Source: Ceratothoa steindachneri (taxonomy: Eukaryota; Arthropoda; Malacostraca; Isopoda; Cymothoidae). From it: DNA of 64,000 bases. Under the pieces are notes generated by a model, which saw only the letters and a list, made by a program, of their open reading frames with translations, did no database searches and had not been told where the DNA came from. Position 1 is the first letter of the stretch, and each line of letters starts with the position of its first letter. The stretch is from NCBI GenBank assembly GCA_963969495.1, contig OZ018326.1, forward strand, positions 154,132,306 through 154,196,305, in the 5' to 3' direction. The position numbers and the translations under genes are program-made. Shown here piece by piece: positions 34,489 to 43,256 of the stretch.

Positions 34489-35808
34489 ATGGCTTCTGTG
34501 GAACAGGGCCTCCATGATGAGATTGTGAGACTGAGGCTGGAATTGAGGCAGAAAGAGGAGGAATGTATGATGTTGAGGAACGTGATTGATGGATTGAAGA
34601 GTGATGTGATGAGTATGGATGAGAAGACAGACAAGATGAGGAAAGAAATGGACGAGAGACAGAAGCAGGTCGACCAACGGATGAAGGACTTGTATGACAT
34701 GATGAAGGGGTCAGGACCGGCCCTAGGACCCTCGACCTTGACCCCTGCTCCGACTGAACGGGATAAGACTAATGGGATCAATGGGAGTGTGTGCGAGTCT
34801 AGAGAGGATAGGGTGATTATGAGTGATAGGAAGGATGGAGAATGGAAGAGAGTTGAATGCAAGAGAAAAAGGAAGAGTGGTGCAAAGGGGAAGGATAGGA
34901 AGGTAAGAGGCAAGAGTGTGGACTCATTGTACTCGGATGAAGGAGAGAGTGATGGTATGATTGATATGAGTGAGAGTGAAGGCAGCTCAAGTGAGAGTGA
35001 AGTGAATGTGGGAAAGGGTATTTTGATAAGGGAAGTGCCAAAGATAGATAGATTTAGGTTACATGATGGGAAAAGTGTGGAAGAATTCTTCGGGGAATTT
35101 GAGCGATATTGTAAGCTCAAGTACCCGGAGAATAAGGGATACTGGATGAATGTTTTGGGGGAATGTTTGGAGGGAAAAGTATTGGAGTTTTTCCGCGTGA
35201 TTACAAGTGTGGGGGAACCAAGGTACGATGTGGTGAAGAAGCGGATGATTGGACAGGTGAAACGAATGAAAGAGAGTGTGAAGTATAAAAGGGTAAATGA
35301 ATTTGAGAAGGCTCGAATGGGGAAAAGTGAAAGTGTGAACATGTATGCACATAGGCTTGAGAGTATGGCAAGAAAGAGGTATGGTGATGATGATGTAAAT
35401 GAATGTAAACCACTGATGAGGAAGTTTTTGGACACGATCCCGCGAAAGGTGAGTGAATGGCTGAGTGGAAAGAGAAAGGAGAGAATGAGACTGACAGGTG
35501 AACGGTTGATGTGGGAGGATGTGTTGGAGCTGTTGGAAGATGGACGATTTAATGATGAAAGCGATCTAGAAGAGGATGGATGGTACAGTGTGAACGTTGG
35601 GGGTAAGAAGCCCAGGAGCTTTCATCCACCCCAGCAGTATGTCAGCTACAGGGATGCCCTGAAGGCTGCACCAGCTGGAGTGATGTCGAACTTCCTGGGC
35701 CGGCAGAATGGATGGGTAAATGGAGGGTGGTCAAATGGAAGGGGACAGATGAATTTCAAGCGTGGGAACGGATATATGAGAGAAACCGAGGTATGTCCCA
35801 GCAAATGA
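34489..35808 (+). CDS. Gypsy gag (matrix/capsid part)
   Basis: 439 codons from ATG 34489, the first long frame after the primer site. Residues about 5-70 are a charged heptad-like coiled coil (HDEIVRLRLELRQKEEECMM on), followed by a basic stretch (KRKRKSGAKGKDRKVRGK) and an acidic serine-rich stretch. Residues about 185-360 form a capsid-like region with GKSVEEFFGEFERYCKLKYP and a helix-rich continuation with ESVNMYAHRLESMARKRY. It would form the particle that packages element RNA. The frame ends at TGA 35806-35808, whereas the zinc knuckles that normally finish a gag follow in the +1 frame, so this end is probably the result of a one-base change between about 35777 and 35805. Confidence 0.88.
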   Translation: MASVEQGLHDEIVRLRLELRQKEEECMMLRNVIDGLKSDVMSMDEKTDKMRKEMDERQKQVDQRMKDLYDMMKGSGPALGPSTLTPAPTERDKTNGINGSVCESREDRVIMSDRKDGEWKRVECKRKRKSGAKGKDRKVRGKSVDSLYSDEGESDGMIDMSESEGSSSESEVNVGKGILIREVPKIDRFRLHDGKSVEEFFGEFERYCKLKYPENKGYWMNVLGECLEGKVLEFFRVITSVGEPRYDVVKKRMIGQVKRMKESVKYKRVNEFEKARMGKSESVNMYAHRLESMARKRYGDDDVNECKPLMRKFLDTIPRKVSEWLSGKRKERMRLTGERLMWEDVLELLEDGRFNDESDLEEDGWYSVNVGGKKPRSFHPPQQYVSYRDALKAAPAGVMSNFLGRQNGWVNGGWSNGRGQMNFKRGNGYMRETEVCPSK

Positions 35809-36205
35809 GAGATCAAATGGTGGGAGAAAGATTGTGGAATGTCATCGGTGTGGAAGGAAAGGTCATATGTTGGCAGAATGTAGGTGGACATCTGGTGCAT
35901 GTTTTGGTTGTGGTAAGAAAGGGCATATGATAAAGGATTGCCAGGAAAGTGTGAAAGAGTGCTTTGAGTGTAAAGAAATAGGCCATTTGAAGAAAGATTG
36001 TCCGAGGTTGAATGGTGGAGCAACTGCTGGGGGGAGTGTGAAGTATGCTTGTGGTAATTGTGGAAAGGCTGGTCATTATGCGAGGATGTGTCGTGACCAG
36101 AGGAATGTATGTAGCTATTGTGCGATGGAAGGACATTCAAGTGAAAAGTGTTGGATTAGACTGAGAGCGCAAGGTGTGAATGGAAAGTCTGAAGCGGGAA
36201 ACTGA
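35778..36205 (+). CDS. Gypsy nucleocapsid: five CCHC zinc knuckles
   Basis: The frame (codon starts 2 mod 3) opens after a stop at about 35776. From VECHRCGRKGHMLAEC it carries a series of knuckles of the form C-x2-C-x4-H-x4-C: CFGCGKKGHMIKDC, CFECKEIGHLKKDC, CGNCGKAGHYARMC and CSYCAMEGHSSEKC. The first is CHRCGRKGHMLAEC, making five. It stops at TGA 36203-36205, right after the heptamer GGGAAAC, which would send a share of ribosomes into pol. It has no good own start; the natural route of translation is presumably from gag. It would bind and package element RNA. Confidence 0.85.
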
Positions 36206-36237
36206 ATTGTAAGAGGGTACCTGCTGAAGTATCCTCT
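36196..36237 (+). promoter_or_regulatory. -1 ribosomal frameshift signal (heptamer and hairpin)
   Basis: G GGA AAC at 36196-36202 lies in the zinc-knuckle frame, directly before its UGA (36203-36205), and fits the X XXY YYZ slippery consensus. After 9 nt a perfect hairpin follows: AGAGGGTAC at 36212-36220, an 8-nt loop, and GTATCCTCT at 36229-36237, giving nine pairs including one G-U. Slipping back by one enters the pol frame, which is open from 36193 and runs without a stop through ATG 36244. Confidence 0.85.
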
Positions 36238-36243
36238 GGGTGC

Positions 36244-38703
36244 ATGAGTGTGAGTAATGTGTTGGTAAGTCTGTCGAGTGTGAAAGTGCTGTCTGGTAGG
36301 AAGTATGAGTGTCTGAGTGTGAAGGTGGAATTGAATGGAATTGAGTGTTTGGCTTTAATAGATTCTGGATGCAAGGCGAGCTTGGTGTATAAAGATGTGT
36401 ATGACAAGGTTAGCGAGAAAGCCCTCCTGTTTGAGTGCAAGGGTAGTTTGGTAGGTATTGGTAATAGGAGAGTGCCTGTGATTGGAATGATAAGGTCAGC
36501 TGTTCGAATGCATGGTATGATGATGAATGAATGTGAATTTTCTGTGATTGATAAGGTGAGTAGTGAGTATGGTGTGATTTTGGGGTATGATTTTATGAAA
36601 ATGAATCGTATGGTTGTGCATCCTGCGAGTGATCAGATTGAGAGAAAGATTGGTAAAAATGGGGTGTATAAGTTATATGTAGGGAAAGATGGTAGTGTTT
36701 TGAGGAGTGTGTTTACTGGTATTGAGGTGACTGCTATGGAGAATGTAAGACTTGTGAAGGGTGAAAGGGTGTCTGTTAAAGTGAGTTGGAGTAAGGATGT
36801 TAGTTTGAATGTGAGTGAGAACACTGTGATATTGGATGGAAAGGATGCGTGTTATAAGGTAAGGCGTGTTGCTTGTGTGTTTGATGGCTTGATGAGAATG
36901 AATGATCCTTTTGTATGTGTGCAGGCGGACCCCAGTGTGAAAGGGCAGGTGAGGGGAATCCAAGTCGGAGATGTACTGGGCCACCTCTCCACTGTCAATG
37001 AGGTAGGTATGGATGATAGTACGGATATCAGGGTGAATCTTGCGAATGAAAAGACATGTGAATGGATGTATAATGAGGTGAAGGACATGGTGAAATTGGA
37101 TGGATGTTTGACTGAGTATGAAAGGGTGGATGTGTATCGAATGATATTTGAGCGAAAGGGAGCCCTCAGTAAGGGTGATCTGGATTTCGGGGTTGCAAAG
37201 CTCCCGGAATTCAAGATTGTCCTGAAGGAGGACTCCCCAATCTATCAGCGGCCGAGGCATTTCCCACGTCCGGTTGCTGATGAGATTGAGGAGCAGTGTT
37301 TGGAATTGGAGCAATTGGGGGTGATTGAAGAGAGCGAGAGTGCATGGAATAGTCCAATTGTACCTGTACGTAAGCCGGATGGAAGATTGCGTCTGTGTGT
37401 GGATTATCGAAAGGTGAATGAAAGGACTGTGAAAGAAAGGTTTCCGATGTGTGTGGTATCTGAGTGTGTGTATAGTATGCATGGGATGGAGTGGTTTACG
37501 AAGCTGGATCTGGTACGGGGGTATTACCAGATGCCCATTGCTGAGGAGAGCCGGCCAGTAACTGCCTTCTCTTCCTCAAAGAGGCATTACCAGTTCCGGA
37601 ACCTCAGCTTTGGGTTGGCTAATGCTCCCGGAGCCTTCCAGCGGGCAATGAATGTTGTGTTGAGTAAGTTTGCGAGTAAGAATGTGATTGCGTTTATAGA
37701 TGATATTTTGATTATGACTGAGACTTTTGAGGAGCATATGAGATTGGTGAATGATGTGTTGAGAACGTTGGAGAGTGTTGGTGTGAAGGTGAAAGTGGCG
37801 AAGTGTGAATGGTTTGCAAAAGAAGTGGAATTCCTTGGGCATATGGTGAGTGAGAATGGGTTGCGAAAATCACCGAAGTATGTTGAGAAGGTGCGAATGT
37901 TTCCTAAACCGGTGACTGTGAAGCAACTGAAGTCGTTTTTGGGTTTGATTGAGTTCCAGCGAAAGTTTATACGTGATTGTTCTGGTGTGAGTAAGCCTCT
38001 GACTGAGTGGATGGGCAAGAAAGGTAGTACGGTTGTCAAGTGGAATGATAAGATGAATGAGGCGTATGAGAGACTGAAAGAGGCAGCGGCTGAAGATGTT
38101 GAATTGGCTTACCCAGATTATAGTGTAAATGCAAAAATGCTTGAACTGTATACAGATGCGAGTGGGTATTGTATGGGAGGTTTTCTGATGCAAGAGCAGC
38201 GTTTGAATGGAGAGAATGTCAGGCGAATAATTGGGAATGTATCCAAGGCTATGAATGTTGCAGAACGAAAGTATTCGACTGTGGAACGAGAGCTGGCTGC
38301 GATAAGATATTGTTTGAAAGTGTTGCGTCCATTTTTGTATGGTGTGAGGTTTGTGATAAAAACCGATCATCAACCTCTTGTGTATCTGCAGCGTATGAAG
38401 TGGGCTGATAGTAGGATTGCAAGGACTTTGGAAGATTTGAGTGACTTTGACTATGTGATTGAATATGTGCCTGGTGAACGGAATGGAGTGGCTGATTTGA
38501 TGTCAAGGTATCCTGGTACGAATGATGAAAATGTGTGTGGAGTGAGTGATCCTGAGTATTTGCCGAAAGGGATTATGAATGGAAAAGAGAGTAAGGGTGG
38601 TGGTGATTCCTTGTTTGAGAGTGTATGGAATGGTTTGCAAGATTTAAAGAGTGATGGAGTAGACGTGAGAGTGCCCGATAGTGTAGATGATTTAAGGAAG
38701 TAG
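36244..38703 (+). CDS. Gypsy pol part 1: protease 1, reverse transcriptase, RNase H, OTU-like start
   Basis: 819 codons ended by TAG 38701-38703; the listed ATG is the first methionine after the frameshift site and translation probably enters by frameshift. Residues about 25-130 are a retropepsin-like domain with ALIDSGCKASLVY (D40-S41-G42) and, later, VILGYDFM. The RT spans about residues 300-560: RLCVDYRKVNERT, KLDLVRGYYQMPI (D422) and AFIDDILIMT (D486-D487, with FIDD in place of YVDD). RNase H starts at about residue 636 with YTDASG (D638) and has TVERELAAIRY and IKTDHQPLVYL. The end, GGGDSLFESVWNGL (D788-S789), resembles the catalytic start of an OTU cysteine protease with Ser for Cys. 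The next in-frame codon run after the UAG continues the same domain. Confidence 0.9.
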   Translation: MSVSNVLVSLSSVKVLSGRKYECLSVKVELNGIECLALIDSGCKASLVYKDVYDKVSEKALLFECKGSLVGIGNRRVPVIGMIRSAVRMHGMMMNECEFSVIDKVSSEYGVILGYDFMKMNRMVVHPASDQIERKIGKNGVYKLYVGKDGSVLRSVFTGIEVTAMENVRLVKGERVSVKVSWSKDVSLNVSENTVILDGKDACYKVRRVACVFDGLMRMNDPFVCVQADPSVKGQVRGIQVGDVLGHLSTVNEVGMDDSTDIRVNLANEKTCEWMYNEVKDMVKLDGCLTEYERVDVYRMIFERKGALSKGDLDFGVAKLPEFKIVLKEDSPIYQRPRHFPRPVADEIEEQCLELEQLGVIEESESAWNSPIVPVRKPDGRLRLCVDYRKVNERTVKERFPMCVVSECVYSMHGMEWFTKLDLVRGYYQMPIAEESRPVTAFSSSKRHYQFRNLSFGLANAPGAFQRAMNVVLSKFASKNVIAFIDDILIMTETFEEHMRLVNDVLRTLESVGVKVKVAKCEWFAKEVEFLGHMVSENGLRKSPKYVEKVRMFPKPVTVKQLKSFLGLIEFQRKFIRDCSGVSKPLTEWMGKKGSTVVKWNDKMNEAYERLKEAAAEDVELAYPDYSVNAKMLELYTDASGYCMGGFLMQEQRLNGENVRRIIGNVSKAMNVAERKYSTVERELAAIRYCLKVLRPFLYGVRFVIKTDHQPLVYLQRMKWADSRIARTLEDLSDFDYVIEYVPGERNGVADLMSRYPGTNDENVCGVSDPEYLPKGIMNGKESKGGGDSLFESVWNGLQDLKSDGVDVRVPDSVDDLRK
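38701..38703 (+). other. In-frame UAG separating two pol halves
   Basis: Both long pol frames (36244-38700 and 38704-41451) share the phase 1 mod 3, and only this codon stops translation between them. It falls inside the putative OTU-like module. Either a nonsense change in a sense codon such as AAG or CAG, or a recoded stop, would explain it. Confidence 0.9.
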
Positions 38704-38706
38704 GTA

Positions 38707-41451
38707 ATGAATGAAGTGTGTAGGAAGCCTGAAAGCATTGGTATGGCAAAGGTGCGGAACTTCATGAAAGAATTGAGGGCGATGTGTATGCAAGGGGTCC
38801 CACCATTTCAGGAAGTGTTGATTGTAGTGAGTCGTTTGTATGGAGTGATTGTTTATGTGCACTTTGGTGGTGAGAGGCCGATTGTGTACAAGGATGAGAA
38901 GATGAAGGGTTTGAATCCTAATGTGGTACATCTGCAATGTTTGAGCGGTGTGCACTACAATTGGGTGATTGAAAAGTGTTCATATATAAGAGAGAAGAAT
39001 GATTGTCTGGATGAAGATGAGTGTGTGGTGAGTGATGATATGGGAGTAAATGACAGTGTGGATATAAGTGCTGATGTTGGTGTGCTTGTTCCTTCAGTGT
39101 ATTGCGAACATGGTGGACCCGATATGATGGAAGCGAGAGTGAAAGTTGGTGAAAGGTTGTTCTGTGGTTTGATTGATACTGGAGCGCAGGTGTCTTTAGT
39201 GAATGAGAGGATTCTGAGTAAGTATGATGAGTTTAAATGTTGCGAGCATAAACCTGTGAAGTTACGGATAAGTGGATTAGGGAATGGCATGATAGTGGCA
39301 TGGGAACAGGTTAGTCTGAAAGTAAGTTTGGGTAATGGTGTGAATGTGAAGCATGACTTTGTGATTCTGAAAGGTGAGCAAATGCCTTGTTGTTTCTTGC
39401 TTGGTGTAGACTTTATGAGATTGAATGATTTGTCTTTGGATGCTGATAAGGATCGTCTTATGAAAGGTGAATGTGAGGTGATGAGGTTGAATGAGTGTGC
39501 AAAGAATGTTGTCAAGTTTTGTGGCATGATTGAGTTGGTCATGGATGATGAGAATGAGATTTTAAGTGATGATGATATTCTAGAGATGCAAGAGATGTGT
39601 CCTTTTGTTAGTGAGTTGAAGAGGTGTGTAATGATGCGTGTTGATTTGAATGAATGGCCAGAGTGTTTAAGTGATTTTAAAAGGTATGCTAAGGATTTTG
39701 TTGTTTGTATGGATGTTGTATATTTTGTGAGGCATGTGAAGGGTGGTGATGATATGTATGTACCTGTGATGTCCTTAGTTGGTATGATTGGTCTGGTGAA
39801 GGTTGTGCATGATAATTATGGGCATATGGGTAAATTTAAGCTGTGGGAGTGTATGAAGGAGCATGTGTTCCACCCGTTTCTGAGAACTGTTGTGAATGAT
39901 GTTGCAACTACGTGTGAAAGGTGTCAGAAGCGAAAGGTGCAAGGTGTGCAAGTGAAACCATCGATGTTGAAAGTTGATGCGAAAGAACCGTTTGAATTGG
40001 TAGTGATTGATTGTGTGTCTTTGCCGCGTACGAGTGCTGGGAATGTTGGTATGGTTGTTATGGTTGATCATAAAAGTAAGTTTGTGTATGCAGCGCCTGT
40101 GAGAGATAAAAGGAGTGTGACTGTTGCGCGTGTGGTTGAGCAGTTGTTTTTTCCTATGTGTGTATGGAAGCCTAGAAGATGTCTGAGTGATAATGGGCCT
40201 GAATTTGTAGGGGAAGTGTTTGAGCAAATGTTGAGAGAGAATGGTGTGGAGCATGTGAGAACAACTCTGTATGTACCGTCTTCAAATGGATTGGCTGAAC
40301 GGACTATAAGAACCTTGTGTGAGATGTTGAGAATGATGAGTACGACAGTGAATGACTGGGATGTGTGTCTGGGGAGAGTGTTGTGGGCGTATAATTCAAC
40401 TGTGCATAGTGCAACTGGAATGTCCCCATGTCAGTTTGTGATGAATTTTGAAAGGCGAGTGAAAGATAGGTTTCGTTTGAGTGAAAGTGAGCAGAGTGTA
40501 TGGCGTGAAGCGCATGAAAGGTTCCGTTCATTTGAATTAGGTACAAAAGTATTGAAGGTGAAAGAAGTGAAGGGTAGGTTGAATGTATCAAAGATGAGTG
40601 AGAAGTTTGATGGACCTTATAGAGTTGTGAGAGTTTGGGAAAATGGGGTAACGTATGTTTTGGAGAGTTTGAATGACGGCATGACTGAGAGAGTGCGGGC
40701 TCATCAGAGTCAGTTAAGGAGATGGAGGGAACCTCCTGACTACCTGGTGAGCCATCCAGTGTATGGACTGTGTAGAGAGAGAGGTAAAGTGCATGATGAT
40801 GAGAATGAATGTGATAGTATGGATCTGTCTGGGAAAGAGCTAGTCTTAGTCTCGAGGAGTAGAAAGCGTGCAAAGAAGGGTGAAAGGAAGAATGCAAGTA
40901 CGAATGAAAGTAAGTCTGAGCAGAGTGTTTCTGGTATGGGGGATCTTGAAAGGGAGATTGAGTTTTTGCATAGACAGGTGAGTGATTTGGCTGGTATAAG
41001 TAGACGAGTGAGTGAGCTGCCTGTGCCAAATTTTTCTGTTTTTGGGAACAGTATGAATGATAGTGTGTTTGGGCAGAATGAACCTAGTGTGGCTGATTTT
41101 TCGGGTTTTACGAATGGTAATAGTAGGGATGAGTTTGATGTAGTGAATGATGAAGTGGCTGATTTTTCAGGTTTCTGGTGGGAACCAGTCGAAGGGGTTT
41201 CTGGTATGCCTGTTGAGAATACAGGGGATGTGAGTGACCTGTCTGTTTCGCAAGAATGTACCTTGAGTTGGATGAGAGCTGTGAGTGAGGAGCTGATGAA
41301 TGGGGGTATGAAGAGTGAGGGTTCTGAACGGAAGAGTATGAAAGAATTCTGTCGTGAGATGGGAGAACTGGTAATGAGGGCTAAGAGTATGGTTGATGAG
41401 ATGATAAATAGTGACGATGAGACTGACAGGACGACTGACGAACAACCCTGA
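38707..41451 (+). CDS. Gypsy pol part 2: OTU-like end, protease 2, integrase, C-terminal extension
   Basis: 914 codons from the methionine two codons after the UAG. Residues about 30-90 read VPPFQEVLIVVSRLYGVIVY and GVHYNWVIEK (H83), like the second half of an OTU domain. Residues about 125-250 are a second retropepsin-like domain: FCGLIDTGAQVSLVNERIL (D157-T158-G159) and FLLGVDFMRL. The integrase has the zinc site H368-x4-H373-x29-C403-x2-C406 and the catalytic triad D435, D495 (SDNGPEF) and E531 (D-x59-D-x35-E). Its C-terminal module has FDGPYRVVRVWENGVTYVLE. About 240 further residues are acidic and serine-rich, with two VADFSGF repeats and no membrane segment, so this is not an envelope protein. 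Confidence 0.9.
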   Translation: MNEVCRKPESIGMAKVRNFMKELRAMCMQGVPPFQEVLIVVSRLYGVIVYVHFGGERPIVYKDEKMKGLNPNVVHLQCLSGVHYNWVIEKCSYIREKNDCLDEDECVVSDDMGVNDSVDISADVGVLVPSVYCEHGGPDMMEARVKVGERLFCGLIDTGAQVSLVNERILSKYDEFKCCEHKPVKLRISGLGNGMIVAWEQVSLKVSLGNGVNVKHDFVILKGEQMPCCFLLGVDFMRLNDLSLDADKDRLMKGECEVMRLNECAKNVVKFCGMIELVMDDENEILSDDDILEMQEMCPFVSELKRCVMMRVDLNEWPECLSDFKRYAKDFVVCMDVVYFVRHVKGGDDMYVPVMSLVGMIGLVKVVHDNYGHMGKFKLWECMKEHVFHPFLRTVVNDVATTCERCQKRKVQGVQVKPSMLKVDAKEPFELVVIDCVSLPRTSAGNVGMVVMVDHKSKFVYAAPVRDKRSVTVARVVEQLFFPMCVWKPRRCLSDNGPEFVGEVFEQMLRENGVEHVRTTLYVPSSNGLAERTIRTLCEMLRMMSTTVNDWDVCLGRVLWAYNSTVHSATGMSPCQFVMNFERRVKDRFRLSESEQSVWREAHERFRSFELGTKVLKVKEVKGRLNVSKMSEKFDGPYRVVRVWENGVTYVLESLNDGMTERVRAHQSQLRRWREPPDYLVSHPVYGLCRERGKVHDDENECDSMDLSGKELVLVSRSRKRAKKGERKNASTNESKSEQSVSGMGDLEREIEFLHRQVSDLAGISRRVSELPVPNFSVFGNSMNDSVFGQNEPSVADFSGFTNGNSRDEFDVVNDEVADFSGFWWEPVEGVSGMPVENTGDVSDLSVSQECTLSWMRAVSEELMNGGMKSEGSERKSMKEFCREMGELVMRAKSMVDEMINSDDETDRTTDEQP

Positions 41452-41577
41452 CTAATTGCTACGCGTAGCCAGGGACCAGTAGAAGAGTGTGAATGGGTGC
41501 AGAAGGGTGCGATTGAGCACAAGTGGTACCGTGAAGAGTGATTGAAAGGGTTTAGTGAGTGGCTGGTCGAATGGCTT

Positions 41578-41590
41578 AAGGAAGGAGGGG
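41578..41590 (+). promoter_or_regulatory. Polypurine tract
   Basis: AAGGAAGGAGGGG abuts the 3' LTR start at 41591, the expected place and composition for priming plus-strand DNA. Confidence 0.85.
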
Positions 41591-42346
41591 TGTGGTGGAG
41601 CGAATGTGAGTGTGTGTAAAAGGGCCATTCTCCCACCCCTTTTCTAAGTACCCTCTCCCTCCCTCTGTAAGAATGTGTGTGTGAATGGGAATGGGTTTGG
41701 TTTTTGTTTGTTTGTTTTTTTATTGATTAGCATGTTATTATAAATTTTTTTTCTTATCTTTCCAGGCGCCATAATTTGGAAAGATAAGAGGGCAAGCACT
41801 TGTAAATTACCCCTGTAATTGAAGCTATAACTGTTATTATTATTATACAAAAGGCCATTAGTATAGGACAAGGGTTCCAGGCCATGTTCTGTCCTATTTG
41901 ATTGTGTATAAAATAGTTTAGCTTTAACGAAGGAGGGCTTATTAGAGCCACACAACTCTAACAAGGTTACCTATCTTAGTCCAAGCTCGGAGGTGCAATT
42001 TTGAATACAAAAATTTTGTAAGTAAAGGGACTGTATAACGTGAGCCCATCTTTTGTTGTTCATTGACTGTAGTAACCCAAATTTTATTTGGGTTGTTTGA
42101 TTCTTATTGTTCCTAAAATCAATTAATAATAATTATAAGTGGGACTTATTTATTTTTTCTGATATATATATATAGGCTCATTGGGTGCACATTTACCCAT
42201 ATTTTTGTAAATATTGTATTTTTTTCGTGTTAGTAAAGGACTGTACATACAATCCGTTTCATTCTCCTTCGATTTCTCACGTCCGGATTAGTGTAGGAAG
42301 CGGGTTGGAACGATTGGGGTTAGTCTAAATTTTTCGGCCCGCTACA
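41591..42346 (+). repeat. 3' LTR of gypsy element
   Basis: Same length as the 5' LTR, with one difference noticed (41849). It is followed by the GAGT target duplication. Confidence 0.95.
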
Positions 42347-43163
42347 GAGTCTGGGAAAGCACAGGCCTTGATCCTCGCTAGGTTTAATATTCTAGCCAGC
42401 AGGTCTTTTGAGGGAAGCAACCAAGGGGGCCTGGCTTCCCTCTCCCCCCAAGGGGGTTTGCCCTACCAAGCAGCTTTAATGGGGAGCAGTCAGCTATGGG
42501 CTGCCTGCTGGCTTTTTTGGCAGTCCCCTTGTAAAGTAAAGGGGGTACTGAAAAGAGGGAGTTGCCCAAAGGCACCTCCAGACAAGGGGGTGAGTGGGAG
42601 TCCCCTACACCCATAGGTGAAGGAGAGGAGTAAGCCTCCTCTCTGGTTAGAGATATTTGGAGGGTCCCCTGTGAGAGCACACAGGAGGGGGGGGGGACCT
42701 CCATTTTTTCTGTGGAGCTGCCCGAAGGCGGCTCTGTTGATCATGAGGGGGAAAGGAAAAGATATTTTCTGGTGAATTTTCATCATTAGGCATGGGGACC
42801 CTATTCCTTCTGTGGGAAGCAAACACTAATCACCCCTCACATGGCCCACTCTGGTGACCTGGTAGCCCTTCGGCATGGTGGTCCACCTTAGCCATGGTAT
42901 AAAAAAAAATAGATAGTGAAGTGAGAAGGAAAAGGGATGTGAGGGTATGGGTGGGGATGAAGCAGGTTGTTAAAAACCCACCATCCCAAACCGGAGCTCA
43001 GGGGTTAGTCAACATTGTCTCCTCCCTCAGCCCCAATCCGGGATAGTTGGCTGAGAAGGTCAGCATCTACCCTGTGAAAATAGAGGACAAGCAGAGAAAG
43101 TTGTGGGAGAGGTTGTAGGGGAGAAATACAGGCTGTCTGAAAGAAGAAGAGGCTAAGCTGGGT
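42347..43163 (-). mobile_element. I-superfamily LINE, copy 3, 5' region
   Basis: It continues copy 3 after the gypsy insertion. It matches the 5' untranslated part of copies 1 and 2, for example the runs with TTTTGAGGGAAG, CCTAC(A/C)CCC(G/A)TAGG and GAGAAAGTTGTGGGAGAGG. It ends at about GAGGCTAAGCTGG, a little short of the 5' end seen in copies 1 and 2. Confidence 0.8.
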
Positions 43164-43256
43164 GCTTAGCCTATATAGCCCTATATAGAATGAATTTATT
43201 CTAAAATATTTAAAGGTTAAGTTACTAGAAGGAAAATATCAGTAGTGAATACTTAC

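Larger units (their letters stand above)
33597..42346 (+). mobile_element. Young Ty3/gypsy element with two protease domains and OTU-like module
   Basis: Two 756-bp LTRs (33597-34352 and 41591-42346) begin TGTGG and end CTACA. As read by eye they differ at a single base (33855 C against 41849 A). The target duplication is GAGT at 33593-33596 and 42347-42350; removing the element restores continuity of LINE copy 3. Internal order: tRNA-Lys-type primer site, gag, zinc knuckles, a -1 frameshift signal, protease 1, RT, RNase H, an OTU-like module cut by a UAG, protease 2, integrase, C-terminal extension, purine tract. It lies antisense to PDCD2L in intron 1. Two apparent lesions (a +1 shift in gag, the UAG) sit oddly with such young LTRs. 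Confidence 0.93.

Noticed and set aside
34476..35435. Long antisense open frame (319 codons) and many others on the minus strand over the gypsy element
   Set aside because: They lie exactly opposite gag and pol, have Ser/His/Leu-rich low-information products and no domain motifs. C-poor coding sequence removes antisense stops, which explains them.
35778..35805. Programmed +1 frameshift in gag
   Set aside because: No known +1 motif (such as a rare-codon pause or antizyme-type site) was seen; an indel is simpler. Kept only as a question in the findings.
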